A program made the translations under genes and the position numbers. Shown here in pieces: positions 42,710 to 52,716 of a stretch of DNA of 64,000 bases; position 1 is the stretch's first letter; each line of letters begins with the position of its first letter. Source of the DNA: M3007 sp031373665 (GTDB lineage Bacteria > Bacteroidota > Bacteroidia > Chitinophagales > Saprospiraceae); assembly GCA_031373665.1 (NCBI GenBank), contig JANMMZ010000093.1, forward strand, positions 1 to 64,000, read 5' to 3'. Under the pieces are notes generated by a model. It saw only the letters and a list, made by a program, of their open reading frames with translations. It had not been told where the DNA came from and made no database searches.

Positions 42710-45700
42710 ATGGATAAGATCGTACGCATTTTATTGAAACTAGTGCCCAGCACAGTTATCGCTCTATTGACAAGCCCAATAGCCTTTGCCCAAATGCAGG
42801 TAACAGGTGGCAATGTCCTCCCTTACACTCCCCAAAATCTGATCTCCAATATATTTCTCGGAGAAGGGGTTGAAGTAACCAACATTACCTACAATGGCGT
42901 TTCGAGTGCCGTTGGCTACTTTTCAAATGCCAATAATGTCGTTGGTATTGATAGAGGTATCGTATTGACCACAGGCAGGGTTGAATCTACTACTGGACCA
43001 TTTCCAGATGTAGGCTGTGACGAAGTAGGCATGGAGCAGGCATCAGTTGACAACAGTAGCAATGCCAATGATAATGACCTAGAAAACTTGACTACCTCTA
43101 CTTTGAATGATGTGGCAGTGTATAGCATTACGTTTGTGCCGACCTCTGATACGCTTCGATTTCGATACTGCTTTGGATCAGAAGAGTATCCCGAATACTC
43201 TTGTACCCAATACAATGACGTATTTGGATTTTTTATTCAAGGCCCCGGCTACCCTACCCCCACCAATATTGCTATCATACCGGGTACGAATCTGCCTGTT
43301 ACTATAAACAACATCCATCCGCCCAATCCACCAAATTGTTCCACAGGCGACAATATGCAATACTTTAACAGCAACTTACTAAGCAATGTACAGCCTGTTT
43401 ATGATGGGTTTACAGATGTATTCACCGCCCAAGCCATCGTAGTGCCTTGCCAGCAATACACCATAAAATTGGCTATTGCTGATGTTTCGGATGGAGTTTG
43501 GGATTCTGGAGTATTTTTGGAGGCCAAAAGTTTTGGCACCGGCTCCTTGCGTATCGAAGCCACCACCGTCAGCGGAGATGGTACTGTCACTGAAGGCTGT
43601 GCTAGTGGAAGTATAAAATTCACAATACCTAGCCCTGCACTTCAAGATATTCCAATTGACTTTAATTTATGGGGTACTGCAACAAATGGTACAGATTATG
43701 CACCTATCCCTACCACTTTGGTCATTCCAGCGGGGCAACAAGAGATCTCAATCAATGTTGTTGGGTTTGAAGACAATATGGCTGAGATTCCAGAGTATAT
43801 CGCCATAGACGTACAAAGGGATCCTTGCAATAGGGACACCATTTATATGTATATCCGTGACAATACGATGAAGGCGCCCGAATTGATCTCTGATTCCACG
43901 GTTTGTGAAGGGTCGCAGCCTTTGATTTTAGATGCGACTGTACCAGTACCATTACCACCACCACCCGTATTCTCCAATACTACTGATTTTTCTATTGCAC
44001 CAACTGGTACGGCTGTTTTTTCACCCATCAATGTATTTGGGGTACAGCCTTCCAAACTTGCTGATGGAGTTATTCGTTCTGTATGTATGAATATTACCCA
44101 TGCTTGGGACGACGACTTAGACATATTTTTGATCTCTCCAAGTGGACAGTTTATTCAATTGACTACTGATAATGGTCAAGATGGAAATAATTATTCCAAT
44201 ACCTGTTTCACACCACTTGCAGTCAATCCTATTGTACCCGTTGGTGCTACTTACGCGCCTGCATCAGCAACTCCATTTACAGGCGACTGGAAACCCGAAG
44301 GTATTTGGTCTGATCTTTGGGACGGCAATTACAATACCAATGGAGCATGGAAACTGCAACTTATAGACGACTCTAATGGTTTTGTTGGAACTTTAAACGA
44401 TTGGAGTATCACCTTTGAGCCGCTATACGAGATTACTTACACCTGGCTTCCAACTACTGGAGTAGCCTGCCCAACCTGCCCTATCACCACCATAGATGCA
44501 ACTACTAGTACTACTTACGCAGTATTTGCTACCGACTCTTATGGTTGTGTCATGATGGATAGCGTCAGGATAGAGGTTAAAGAGTTAGAAGCCAATATTG
44601 ATTCATCAAAGAACATCACTTGTTTTGGTCAAACTGACGGAGTAGCCTCTGTAGAATTGACGGCTTCTACTGGCAATGTTACTTACTTATGGAGTGATCC
44701 AGCAGCACAAACTACCAATATAGCCACTGGGTTGTCAGCAGGTACTTACACCTGCTTTATCAACGACGATATTGGCTGCACGCTAACCCAAACAGTTATT
44801 ATTGAAGAACCTGCTGAACTATTGACTGAAACCGTACCAGTGGATATTGTTTGCTATAACCAGCCTACAGGGATCGTAGCAAGCATGGTTGCTGGAGGTA
44901 CTGCTCCTTACAATTATCTTTGGAGCAACGGTGCTATTACTGCCACCTTAAACAATGTTTTGGCCAACACTTATACCGTCACCGTCACAGATGCCAGTGG
45001 CTGTATCGGTACAAGCAGTGCCAGTGTGGGTCAGTCTCCTGTCTTCGCTGCTATACTGGATAGTTCACCTACTGATTGCAATGGAGGAGCCAATGGCTCC
45101 TCCATTGCTCAACCTACTGGAGGCGTACCACCATATGCCTATCTTTGGGATGATCCTAGTGCTCAAACGACACAAACCGCACTCAACCTTAGTTCTGGCA
45201 CTTACAATGTTACCGTCACTGATGCCTTGGGATGTACGACCATACAAAATACACAAATCACCGAACCCGATCTATTGCAATCTCAAGCGGTAGTTCAGCA
45301 AGTCAAATGTTTTGGAGCCGCTACTGGAAACATAACAGTGCAGTATAGTGGAGGCCAACTGCCTTATAAATATATTTGGAGCACTGGAGAGACAACAGCC
45401 AACTTGATCAATAAAATTGCTGGGACTTACACCGTCATACTGACAGATGCCAATAACTGCACGCATACCGATGCGTATATATTGACAGAACCACCAGTGC
45501 TTGGTCTTTGGCCTACTGAAGTGCCTGTAAAATGTCACGGAAATAGTGATGGCAGTTTGAGCGTAATTTCTACAGGTGGAACTGGAGGGCATTCTTATGT
45601 CTGGACGGGGCCCAATAACTTGAATAAAACAGGCCCAGAAATCAACAACCTCTTTGCGGGGGCTTATCAAGTAGTAGGCACTGATGCCAATGGGTGTACA

Positions 45701-47464
45701 ACCACTGAATTGATCAATGTAACCCAGCCTTTAGCACCATTGGCGTTAAATTTGCCAGAAATTGCAGATACGATCTGCTTTGGAGCAACTAATGGCACGG
45801 CTCGTGTAGAACCCAATGGCGGCACTTTACCATATACTTATCAGTGGGATGCCAATAATCAAACAACCCAAACAGCCACTGACCTAGCGCTCAATTTTTA
45901 TGCAGTCACTGTCACGGATGCTAATAATTGTACCCAGACGGCCACCACTTTCATACAACAAAAACAAGCCGTATTTGCACTGGCAACTTCCATAGCACCT
46001 ACCTGCCATGATGGCAGCAATGGAACAGCCGAAGTGATCCGAATATATTATGGTGCTGATTCGGCCAATGTTGCTGATTTCACCTATCGCTGGAGTACAA
46101 CACCTGCACAGTCTTCACGTATTGCCACAGGATTAACGGCTGATCAATCATACACCGTCACGGCTACTGATGCCCAAGGCTGCACCGATGAATATACCGT
46201 GTTGGTTGAAAATCAGTTTTTATTGGAACCCACGATAAAGGACTCCGCGCCTGTGAAATGTAATGGTGATAGCACCGGCTGGGCAGAAGTAGAGGCCATC
46301 GGTGGCAACACTCCATACCAATGGTTCTGGAATGCTGGGCCTAATGGTCAGACTGGACCAAGGGCAGAAAATCTCGCAGCAGGCATCTATCAGGTAACGG
46401 TTACGGATGCTACTGGCTGCACTACTAGAACCTTTGTGGAGATCAAAGAGCCTACAAAATTGCTCAGTACATTGACTCAAATACCTGTAAATTGTTTCGG
46501 TGAAAGCAGCGGAAAGGCAAGGGCTTTGGCCAATGGTGGCGTGTCACCTTACCAATATATTTGGTGGAACGGCACGGTCGCGCCAGAAATAAAAGATCTA
46601 TCAGCAGGTCTGGTCGGATTGAGTATTACAGATGCTAATGGTTGTATCAAACTGGACTCTATCAATGTCATACAACCAGAAAACCCTGTAAGTGGTGTTG
46701 TAGAAATAAGAGAACCCAAGTGCCACGGTGGGCGTGATGGTCAAATAACCATACAAGGCTCTGGCGGCACGGCTCCGTATCGCTATGGATTGGATAGTAA
46801 AGACTGGAATGGATCAAATGTCCAGATTGGATTGACCTCTGGTTTTTACACACCCAAACTGATTGACAAAAATGGGTGTTCATTAGTATTGCCCCCGCTT
46901 GAAGTAGGCCAACCAGATCCGTTATCTGTTGACTTAGGCATAGATATGACCATTGAATTGGGTCAAAATACCGACCTATTGGCTGTCACGAATGGAGGCA
47001 GGGGTGATATGGCTTATACTTGGACTCCCGCATCAGATAGTGTTTGGTTGAGTTGCTTGGATTGTGTGAATCCATCAGTCATTAACCTCCTGTTCCAGCA
47101 TGAGTTTACCGTTGCAGTAAAAGACTCTGTTGGCTGTATAGCCCGAGATGAGATCATTATCATGCTTGAAAAGCCGCGCAGGGTATTTGTTCCGACGGGA
47201 TTTACGCCCAATGGCGACCAAACCAATGATATTCTTTTGACACACGGCCAAAAGAATACCAAAGTCTTGAATTTTAGGATTTACGACCGCTGGGGAGAAC
47301 TTGTCTATGAAGCCAAAAACTTCTTGCTCAATGACGTATCGGGATGGGATGGAACGTTCCGGGGCAAACCCGCTGATCCGGGTGTATTTGTATGGCTTTT
47401 AGAAGTAGAATATATGGATGGTGCCCAAGAAGTATTCAGGGGCAATACAACCTTAATTAGGTAA
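42710..47464 (+). CDS. Giant T9SS type B surface protein with SprB repeats
   Basis: A secreted 1584-residue surface protein. After a signal peptide ending IAFAQ come a choice-of-anchor L-like domain (about 30-275, with VVGIDRGIVLTTGR and FCFGSEEYPEYSC-type sequence) and a Calx-beta-like domain (about 280-385, GTDYAPIPTTLVIPAG). A P/proprotein-convertase domain (about 420-575, HAWDDDLDIFLISPSGQ) follows, then ten SprB-type repeats (634-1400), an Ig-like module and the gliding-motility type B sorting domain (1492-1584, FVPTGFTPNGDQTND, FRIYDRWGELVYE). It is exported by the type IX system and probably acts as an adhesin in gliding or aggregation. It has a long structured leader. Confidence 0.9.
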   Translation: MDKIVRILLKLVPSTVIALLTSPIAFAQMQVTGGNVLPYTPQNLISNIFLGEGVEVTNITYNGVSSAVGYFSNANNVVGIDRGIVLTTGRVESTTGPFPDVGCDEVGMEQASVDNSSNANDNDLENLTTSTLNDVAVYSITFVPTSDTLRFRYCFGSEEYPEYSCTQYNDVFGFFIQGPGYPTPTNIAIIPGTNLPVTINNIHPPNPPNCSTGDNMQYFNSNLLSNVQPVYDGFTDVFTAQAIVVPCQQYTIKLAIADVSDGVWDSGVFLEAKSFGTGSLRIEATTVSGDGTVTEGCASGSIKFTIPSPALQDIPIDFNLWGTATNGTDYAPIPTTLVIPAGQQEISINVVGFEDNMAEIPEYIAIDVQRDPCNRDTIYMYIRDNTMKAPELISDSTVCEGSQPLILDATVPVPLPPPPVFSNTTDFSIAPTGTAVFSPINVFGVQPSKLADGVIRSVCMNITHAWDDDLDIFLISPSGQFIQLTTDNGQDGNNYSNTCFTPLAVNPIVPVGATYAPASATPFTGDWKPEGIWSDLWDGNYNTNGAWKLQLIDDSNGFVGTLNDWSITFEPLYEITYTWLPTTGVACPTCPITTIDATTSTTYAVFATDSYGCVMMDSVRIEVKELEANIDSSKNITCFGQTDGVASVELTASTGNVTYLWSDPAAQTTNIATGLSAGTYTCFINDDIGCTLTQTVIIEEPAELLTETVPVDIVCYNQPTGIVASMVAGGTAPYNYLWSNGAITATLNNVLANTYTVTVTDASGCIGTSSASVGQSPVFAAILDSSPTDCNGGANGSSIAQPTGGVPPYAYLWDDPSAQTTQTALNLSSGTYNVTVTDALGCTTIQNTQITEPDLLQSQAVVQQVKCFGAATGNITVQYSGGQLPYKYIWSTGETTANLINKIAGTYTVILTDANNCTHTDAYILTEPPVLGLWPTEVPVKCHGNSDGSLSVISTGGTGGHSYVWTGPNNLNKTGPEINNLFAGAYQVVGTDANGCTTTELINVTQPLAPLALNLPEIADTICFGATNGTARVEPNGGTLPYTYQWDANNQTTQTATDLALNFYAVTVTDANNCTQTATTFIQQKQAVFALATSIAPTCHDGSNGTAEVIRIYYGADSANVADFTYRWSTTPAQSSRIATGLTADQSYTVTATDAQGCTDEYTVLVENQFLLEPTIKDSAPVKCNGDSTGWAEVEAIGGNTPYQWFWNAGPNGQTGPRAENLAAGIYQVTVTDATGCTTRTFVEIKEPTKLLSTLTQIPVNCFGESSGKARALANGGVSPYQYIWWNGTVAPEIKDLSAGLVGLSITDANGCIKLDSINVIQPENPVSGVVEIREPKCHGGRDGQITIQGSGGTAPYRYGLDSKDWNGSNVQIGLTSGFYTPKLIDKNGCSLVLPPLEVGQPDPLSVDLGIDMTIELGQNTDLLAVTNGGRGDMAYTWTPASDSVWLSCLDCVNPSVINLLFQHEFTVAVKDSVGCIARDEIIIMLEKPRRVFVPTGFTPNGDQTNDILLTHGQKNTKVLNFRIYDRWGELVYEAKNFLLNDVSGWDGTFRGKPADPGVFVWLLEVEYMDGAQEVFRGNTTLIR
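44613..46910 (+). repeat. Ten in-frame SprB-type repeats
   Basis: About ten repeats of roughly 225-235 bp (75-78 residues) within the giant surface gene. Each opens with C-x-G-x3-G (for example ITCFGQTDG, VKCHGNSDG, PKCHGGRDG), continues with GG-x-PYxYxW and closes with GTYTVTVTDAxGC. Copies differ widely at DNA level, so this is an old protein repeat array and not a recent tandem duplication. Confidence 0.9.
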
Positions 47465-47480
47465 TGGTTTAGTCGTTTTA

Positions 47481-48635
47481 CTAAAATTCTCCGCTGGCTC
47501 CACCGCCACCAAATTGGCCGCCGCCCATCTTGTCATTCGAGGTGGGCGGTGTCATTCCTGTCGGAATGCTTGAGACTGTATGTTCCAATATTCGTTCCTC
47601 CAACCGTTGCAAAGTTGATATTTTTTGATCGCGGTCATATGCAAACCGAGAATTATGGTCTTTCAGGTACTTTATAGCAACATAAGCACCTACGAACAAC
47701 ACAATACCGCCGAGGGTCATAAACCATGAAAATGGCATGACATCAAAGTAAAAACGCACCGTGCAAACGGCTGCTACTACCAATATCAACCCAATATCTA
47801 GGAGGATTCTATCATTTCGGAGGAGGCCAAAGTAAATATATCCAAAGGGTATAAGCATCGTAAATATCCAGAAAACAACGCCAAATGGCATGAAAGAGAC
47901 TTTGATATCAATGTTGCCTTCATTCACCATCCAGTAATTTCCAGCCGCATAAAAAACACACAGTGACAATAGTTCTACGATCTGCATGATTCCATCCCAA
48001 TGCCGCCAGGTTGTCTTTTTTTGGCCTTGCACAACGAATAGATATACGCCCGCCGACACAACCATAGTTGATAATGAGAAAATCAGCACTTGATTGTCAA
48101 AAAGTAAATCTAGTGTGTGCAAGAGCATGGCGATCAAGCACCCAAAAGCAGCAGCAGCCACTATACGATCTAAATATCGGATGGCTGCTACCAATAATAT
48201 TGGAAAAGCCATCGCGAATCCTTGCAAGGGTGTATCAAGACTCAAGGTCATATAAAGACCCAAGGTCAAGAATCCCAATCCAAAATACAACAACATATCA
48301 TCAATACCTGAAGCATAATGATGCGCCTTGCGAATACTCCAAAATTCAAGAACTGTCAAGCAAAGGATACCGAAACAAACACTGCCACCCCGATCATACG
48401 AAAGGATAGAATCGCCAAGAATCAAACAAAAAAGCCCAAAAGCGGCTCCAATTAACAAGGCAGAAAAAACGCTTAATCCTAAGCGCACAAAAGGATTTGG
48501 GGTATAAAACCCAGAAGGATACTGATCTTTGATGGAAGCATATTTCTCAGGAGTGATGAGGTCATCATCATACCATCCTTCGGCATGATCGCGCACTGAA
48601 AGTGCTTCTAGCCAGACGTTGTTATATGCTATCAT
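47481..48635 (-). CDS. Polytopic membrane protein, DUF2157-related
   Basis: A membrane protein of 384 residues with about ten hydrophobic helices, a cytoplasmic start (MIAYNNVWLEALSVRDHAEGWYDDDLITPEKYASI) and a coiled-coil-like tail before a glycine-rich end (GGGQFGGGGASGEF). The organisation resembles DUF2157-type integral membrane proteins and the paired gene at 48622. The two genes overlap by 14 bp and are clearly coupled. The Gly-rich end resembles the tails of TPM-domain proteins, but no TPM domain is present. Function unknown; the pair may form a complex. Confidence 0.6.
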   Translation of the reverse strand: MIAYNNVWLEALSVRDHAEGWYDDDLITPEKYASIKDQYPSGFYTPNPFVRLGLSVFSALLIGAAFGLFCLILGDSILSYDRGGSVCFGILCLTVLEFWSIRKAHHYASGIDDMLLYFGLGFLTLGLYMTLSLDTPLQGFAMAFPILLVAAIRYLDRIVAAAAFGCLIAMLLHTLDLLFDNQVLIFSLSTMVVSAGVYLFVVQGQKKTTWRHWDGIMQIVELLSLCVFYAAGNYWMVNEGNIDIKVSFMPFGVVFWIFTMLIPFGYIYFGLLRNDRILLDIGLILVVAAVCTVRFYFDVMPFSWFMTLGGIVLFVGAYVAIKYLKDHNSRFAYDRDQKISTLQRLEERILEHTVSSIPTGMTPPTSNDKMGGGQFGGGGASGEF

Positions 48636-49584
48636 TGGGAGTATCTTTTAATATGCGTTTGAAATTGTAGAGAAACCAAATAACCAGGCCACAAGTCAGT
48701 ATAAAATACAAGAAATAGAACATGCTATCATTCGCACTAATGGCCTTAAAAATCAAATAAGTCACCCCTATATATCCATATAGTAAGGAAACAATTAGGA
48801 AATATAGCGAATCATGAGCCCGTGCCTCTACATACGAAAGATAGGCCGCTCCTATAAGTACTGGAAAATAAAACAATGGTTGTTCCAAGACAATGATACC
48901 AGCCAAACTCGAAACCATCAACAAGTGAATGCTAAAATTGAGGTAACTGAAATCAAAATGCTGTTTCCAATCCTTTTTTCTACTCACCAAAGCAGCGGCG
49001 CCCAATATAAGACCCAATGCTACCCCCGTGATTACCAAGGTTTGGCTATGAAAATCATTATTGGCAAACAATGTTCTTGGTGTCACTGTGATGCCTACCC
49101 AAGAGGATAGTGCGACGATAGCCAAAGACAAAACTCCTCGGTGGTCAAACCAATAGGCGAGTCCAAAAAACAAAACCGTAGGTATAAAAGTAGCCAACCC
49201 ATAACGGGTACCAAAAAACTGATATTGGTACTGTAAATAACCTTCCAAGATTAAAAAACTAAAGCAGCCCAACAATAAGATATAGTCAAAGTATGGAGTA
49301 GGACTGCCCACGTAAGCCCAAGAAAAGGCTTTTTGATGCTTGACTGCGTACCAAAAACACGCCCCACACAAGGCTGCGATCAGAGCAATGATCACACTAT
49401 GACCAATCGTATCAATGTGTTCGTAGATGAGCGTCCCCAAGCCTATATTCAGCAATATAACCCCTAAATACAGCAAGGTCATAAGTTCCCAGCGAACGGA
49501 AAAAGGCTGGTTGGATTCTCCTTGCTTGATAAGGTCGGCCTCTTCGGGACTTAGTATCCCTTTTTTGATGAGATTGTTTAGCAT
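48622..49584 (-). CDS. DUF2157 membrane protein
   Basis: A protein of 320 residues. The short cytoplasmic start, MLNNLIKKGILSPEEADLIKQGE, is a typical DUF2157 opening in which a helical segment precedes the membrane part. About nine hydrophobic helices follow. It is the first gene of a two-gene unit; the second overlaps it by 14 bp. The unit follows a terminator at 49622, so it is separate from the coiled-coil operon upstream. The function of this family is not established. Confidence 0.65.
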   Translation of the reverse strand: MLNNLIKKGILSPEEADLIKQGESNQPFSVRWELMTLLYLGVILLNIGLGTLIYEHIDTIGHSVIIALIAALCGACFWYAVKHQKAFSWAYVGSPTPYFDYILLLGCFSFLILEGYLQYQYQFFGTRYGLATFIPTVLFFGLAYWFDHRGVLSLAIVALSSWVGITVTPRTLFANNDFHSQTLVITGVALGLILGAAALVSRKKDWKQHFDFSYLNFSIHLLMVSSLAGIIVLEQPLFYFPVLIGAAYLSYVEARAHDSLYFLIVSLLYGYIGVTYLIFKAISANDSMFYFLYFILTCGLVIWFLYNFKRILKDTPNDSI

Positions 49585-49621
49585 AATTGCGAATAGGTGA
49601 TAGGTAACTTTAAGGCAAAAA

Positions 49622-49657
49622 GGGTATATGTCAGCAATATCTCGCCGTCATATACCC
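49622..49657 (-). terminator. Terminator of the coiled-coil operon
   Basis: A perfect 9-bp stem (49622-49630 with 49649-49657) has an 18-nt loop, followed on the minus strand by T5. It lies 27 bp beyond the stop at 49685 and ahead of the DUF2157 pair. Confidence 0.7.
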
Positions 49658-49684
49658 CAACTATGATCTTACAATAAAGTATGT

Positions 49685-50716
49685 TTAGTTTTCAAAAAAA
49701 CCGTCGTATTGATTGCCACCACGCGCCTCTTTAGAAGGCATTGGTACTGGTGGGGCATTCAGATCCAGTGTTTCGTTGCTGGATGATTTGTTGATGATTT
49801 TACTTTTTTCACCGCCCAACAGCATAGAAACTCCTTCTTTTTCCCATTTTTCAAGCATAGCCATGCCTTCTTCTTCAAATACACCGTTTTGAAGGTCAAT
49901 AGAATCCATGAATCCTTTGGACATATCCATGAAACGCTCCATTTCACCCACTTTTTGGCCTACATCTTCGGCCATAGCCTCCAAAGCCATATCATACATG
50001 TACTTCTGATCATTGTTGCCGCTCAAAATAGCCTGAGCAGAACGTATGGCACTGTGGCTGGCCTTAATAGCCTTGTACTCTTGCTCTTTTACCACTACTT
50101 GGTCGGAAATATCTTCGAGCATAATTTCCGAATTTTCGTACATTTTGGTCAATACCCTGTACAATAATTCCATACGCTTGTACAAATCCTCCAACTTCAT
50201 GTTGGATTCTTGCAAACGTCCAGCCTTCCGGGCTTTCAACACCATGATGGAGTCTTTACCGGTTTCTTTGGCTTTATTGGCCAAACCTAAGTTGTTACTG
50301 ATGTCGCGCTGGTTTTGCTTGATCATCTCATTGAGTTTATACATTTGGCCTTTCAAATTGCCAATCTGCTGATTCATCTTTGAAAGATTGTCTTTTAGAC
50401 TATCAATGTAAGATTTCAAGATACCGATTGGATCAATTTGTACAAACATACCAGTAATCGAACGCATGATTGATTTGTAGATATACCAAACCAAATTGCG
50501 CATTTTAGGATCCAGCACCATGTAAACAACTGCTGCTAGGGCAGCCAAAATACCTGCCAAATAAAGGGTATTAGATGCTAAACTAATTAAGGTAGGGAGC
50601 ACCTTCATGAATAAGTAGCCGCCGCCCAAAAGGAGTGCACCCATAAAAACGCCACCAGTGATACCCTCTGGTTTTTCCCAAAAACTTTTGGGTTGAATTG
50701 GTTGTAAATCGCTCAT
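49685..50716 (-). CDS. Membrane-anchored coiled-coil protein, PspA/ESCRT-III-like
   Basis: A protein of 343 residues. Two hydrophobic helices near the start (about 20-40 and 46-66, GGVFMGALLLGGGYLFM and TLYLAGILAALAAVVYMVL) are followed by a basic loop, then a long coiled coil (about 95-255, DNLSKMNQQIGNLKGQMYK ... SAIRSAQAIL). It ends in a Ser/Pro-rich tail (NAPPVPMPSKEARGG). The hairpin-like helical pattern with regularly spaced Lys/Glu resembles PspA/Vipp1, but the membrane helices at the front are unusual for that family. It is the last gene of the operon with 50763 and 50968. A membrane stress or remodelling role is an inference. Confidence 0.5.
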   Translation of the reverse strand: MSDLQPIQPKSFWEKPEGITGGVFMGALLLGGGYLFMKVLPTLISLASNTLYLAGILAALAAVVYMVLDPKMRNLVWYIYKSIMRSITGMFVQIDPIGILKSYIDSLKDNLSKMNQQIGNLKGQMYKLNEMIKQNQRDISNNLGLANKAKETGKDSIMVLKARKAGRLQESNMKLEDLYKRMELLYRVLTKMYENSEIMLEDISDQVVVKEQEYKAIKASHSAIRSAQAILSGNNDQKYMYDMALEAMAEDVGQKVGEMERFMDMSKGFMDSIDLQNGVFEEEGMAMLEKWEKEGVSMLLGGEKSKIINKSSSNETLDLNAPPVPMPSKEARGGNQYDGFFEN

Positions 50717-50762
50717 ATTAAATTTTGAATTGATGTTGATACTATGGGTGAAATATCACCGC

Positions 50763-50960
50763 TCACTTTTTATTGAAAATATTATTAAAAAACATCTTGA
50801 CGATGCCACGGAAACGCGGGTTTACGATAAACAAGATCACAAAAGCAAGTGCAAATATCCAAAAAAGATTGATAACCACCTTTAAAAGATAAAAAACTAA
50901 CCAAAGCGCCAATAGACCTGCTACGAAAACAGCAATTGGATTTTTCATTAAATCGTTCAT
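50763..50960 (-). CDS. Small two-helix membrane protein
   Basis: A protein of 65 residues with two hydrophobic helices (IAVFVAGLLALWLVFYLLKVV and FWIFALAFVILFIV) and a short basic end (RGIVKMFFNNIFNKK). No family is recognised. It sits 7 bp downstream of the coiled-coil gene and 46 bp upstream of the PspA-like gene, so all three are co-transcribed. Its size and topology suit a PspB/PspC-like small partner, but no sequence link is visible. Confidence 0.65.
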   Translation of the reverse strand: MNDLMKNPIAVFVAGLLALWLVFYLLKVVINLFWIFALAFVILFIVNPRFRGIVKMFFNNIFNKK

Positions 50961-50967
50961 AATGATA

Positions 50968-51654
50968 CTATTTTAGATATTGTTGAATTTTAGTGACATC
51001 GCCTTGTAATTGGGAAACCACATTATTGTATGTTGCGTCGAAATCTGATTTGGTCTTTTCTATTTTTACGGTACTATCATTGATTTCTGCCTTGATTTGC
51101 TCACTCTGACGGCGATGTTCTTCTATTTGCTGGGTCAATTGTTTTATTTGCTCTGTTTTTTGTTGGAGCATCCCTTCTAGGTTCTTGATTTCATCTTCTT
51201 TGGATCCGATCAGTCGTACCCGCTGTTGCGCATGTGCCTCCGCGAACTTCGACTGCTCCCCACTCAATATTTGAAGATAGTATTTGGCAGAATCAATTAA
51301 TTTAGGAGCCGTAACACCCATCGTTTGAGCCATCGCAAAAGCAGATTGAAAACGGGTCTGTTCGTCCATTGGCATTTTAGCCAAATTGATCAATGACTGG
51401 CGAAATTCAAAATAATCGAACCCTTCTTGATTACTCTTTTCCAAGGCAGATGCTAACACTTCCACAAACTTCTCACTGATAGCACCGTGACCACCACTGG
51501 GGGGCGTGTATGTCGGAGGGGCAACATTAGCAGGTATTGTTTGTTTAGTGCTTTCAGTTGCCTGCGTGGGAGCATTTGAAGTAGTTTGACTACCTGAGAC
51601 CGAGGAATCTTCTTGAACAAAAACTGACTTAAACTTTTTTAAAAAGTCGGACAT
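50968..51654 (-). CDS. Cytoplasmic coiled-coil protein of unknown function
   Basis: A protein of 228 residues: a Ser/Thr/Gln-rich flexible part (residues 10-55), a helical globular part (about 56-140, SEKFVEVLASALEKSNQEG, YFEFRQSLINLAKMP), then a continuous coiled coil (about 145-228, KNLEGMLQQKTEQIKQLTQQ ... SQLQGDVTKIQQYLK). There is no membrane segment or signal peptide. It is the first gene of the three-gene unit 51654-49685; a partner role for the membrane-anchored coiled-coil protein is inferred from the shared operon and architecture. Confidence 0.65.
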   Translation of the reverse strand: MSDFLKKFKSVFVQEDSSVSGSQTTSNAPTQATESTKQTIPANVAPPTYTPPSGGHGAISEKFVEVLASALEKSNQEGFDYFEFRQSLINLAKMPMDEQTRFQSAFAMAQTMGVTAPKLIDSAKYYLQILSGEQSKFAEAHAQQRVRLIGSKEDEIKNLEGMLQQKTEQIKQLTQQIEEHRRQSEQIKAEINDSTVKIEKTKSDFDATYNNVVSQLQGDVTKIQQYLK

Positions 51655-51874
51655 GTGCGTTTAGTTTGTAACTTTATTTTTTATGTAGAAGCAAAAGTGC
51701 TGGTTATTATCGTTCAACAAACTATTTCGTCGGCGATTACACTGTAATTTTGGACAAAGGAACAGGTTTTATACGACAAAATAAAAAACTTTGTGTATCT
51801 TTTTGATTGATATTGTTTCTTTGTGCCTCATTTCGCTGTTTTATTTCATTGTCATTCATACATAGTAAGCATAT

Positions 51875-52600
51875 ATGACCTTCGATGTTACCATACCTGT
51901 CTTAAATGAAGCCTTGACTTTGGATCGTCAAGTGCGGATTTTACACAAGTTTTTGAGCACTCATTTCCCCGATACCCAACAGTGGAATATCGTAATAGCC
52001 GACAATGGCAGCACAGATGACACTAGGCACATCGCTGGGGCTTTGTGTGATGAATTTCCAGAAATTCACTTAGTAAAAGTACCCAAAAAGGGCGTGGGCT
52101 TGGCTCTAAAAACCTCATGGAGTCAAAGCACAGCCGACATGGTTGGATACATGGATTTGGACTTAGCCACTGATTTAAAGTACTTTATTCAAGCCTATAA
52201 CGCGTTGAATAGTGAAGGGTTTGACTTAGTTTACGGAACCCGGTTACACCCAAAATCGAGGGTAATAGGCCGCACCATCAAAAGGGAAATCAGTTCAAGG
52301 GTCTTTAATTTTATATTAAAATCATACTTAAAAACTAGGTTTTCAGATGGAATGTGTGGATTCAAATGGTTAAAAAGATCGCAAGTGCAATCCTTAATTG
52401 CCGCTGGAGCCATATCTGATGGGTGGTTTTTTAGCACTGAATTGGTTGCCATAGCAGAATGGAAGGGATTGAGTATCTGTGAGTTGCCCGTTACCTGGAC
52501 GGATGATACAACTGAGAGCAAGGTAAATATCCCCCGTTTGGCAAAGCAGTATTTGAATGCGATGGTGGGGTTGAAAAAGCGATATTTTGAAGCAAGATAA
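51875..52600 (+). CDS. Family 2 glycosyltransferase
   Basis: A soluble GT-A glycosyltransferase of 241 residues, related to dolichyl/polyprenyl-phosphate hexosyltransferases. The nucleotide-sugar fold opens TFDVTIPVLNEALTLDRQV, continues with ADNGSTDDT and the metal-binding acidic motif MDLDLATDL, and has the downstream DGMCGFKWLKRS and WTDDTTESKV elements of DPM1-like enzymes. No C-terminal membrane helices are present, so it would act on a lipid carrier at the inner leaflet. It stands alone after a 220-bp gap that holds no gene. Confidence 0.85.
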   Translation: MTFDVTIPVLNEALTLDRQVRILHKFLSTHFPDTQQWNIVIADNGSTDDTRHIAGALCDEFPEIHLVKVPKKGVGLALKTSWSQSTADMVGYMDLDLATDLKYFIQAYNALNSEGFDLVYGTRLHPKSRVIGRTIKREISSRVFNFILKSYLKTRFSDGMCGFKWLKRSQVQSLIAAGAISDGWFFSTELVAIAEWKGLSICELPVTWTDDTTESKVNIPRLAKQYLNAMVGLKKRYFEAR

Positions 52601-52716
52601 TATTCGGAACAGCCTTCAAGCGTAATCTAACATCAAAATATGAAAGTTGCATTTAAGCGAAAATCAAAACATTGAATCGTTTTAAATATTTATTTTTACA
52701 ACATTTCTTTCACACA

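Noticed and set aside
44613..46910. CRISPR-like or minisatellite array
   Set aside because: The period is about 230 bp and copies are diverged at DNA level but conserved as SprB protein repeats in one open frame.
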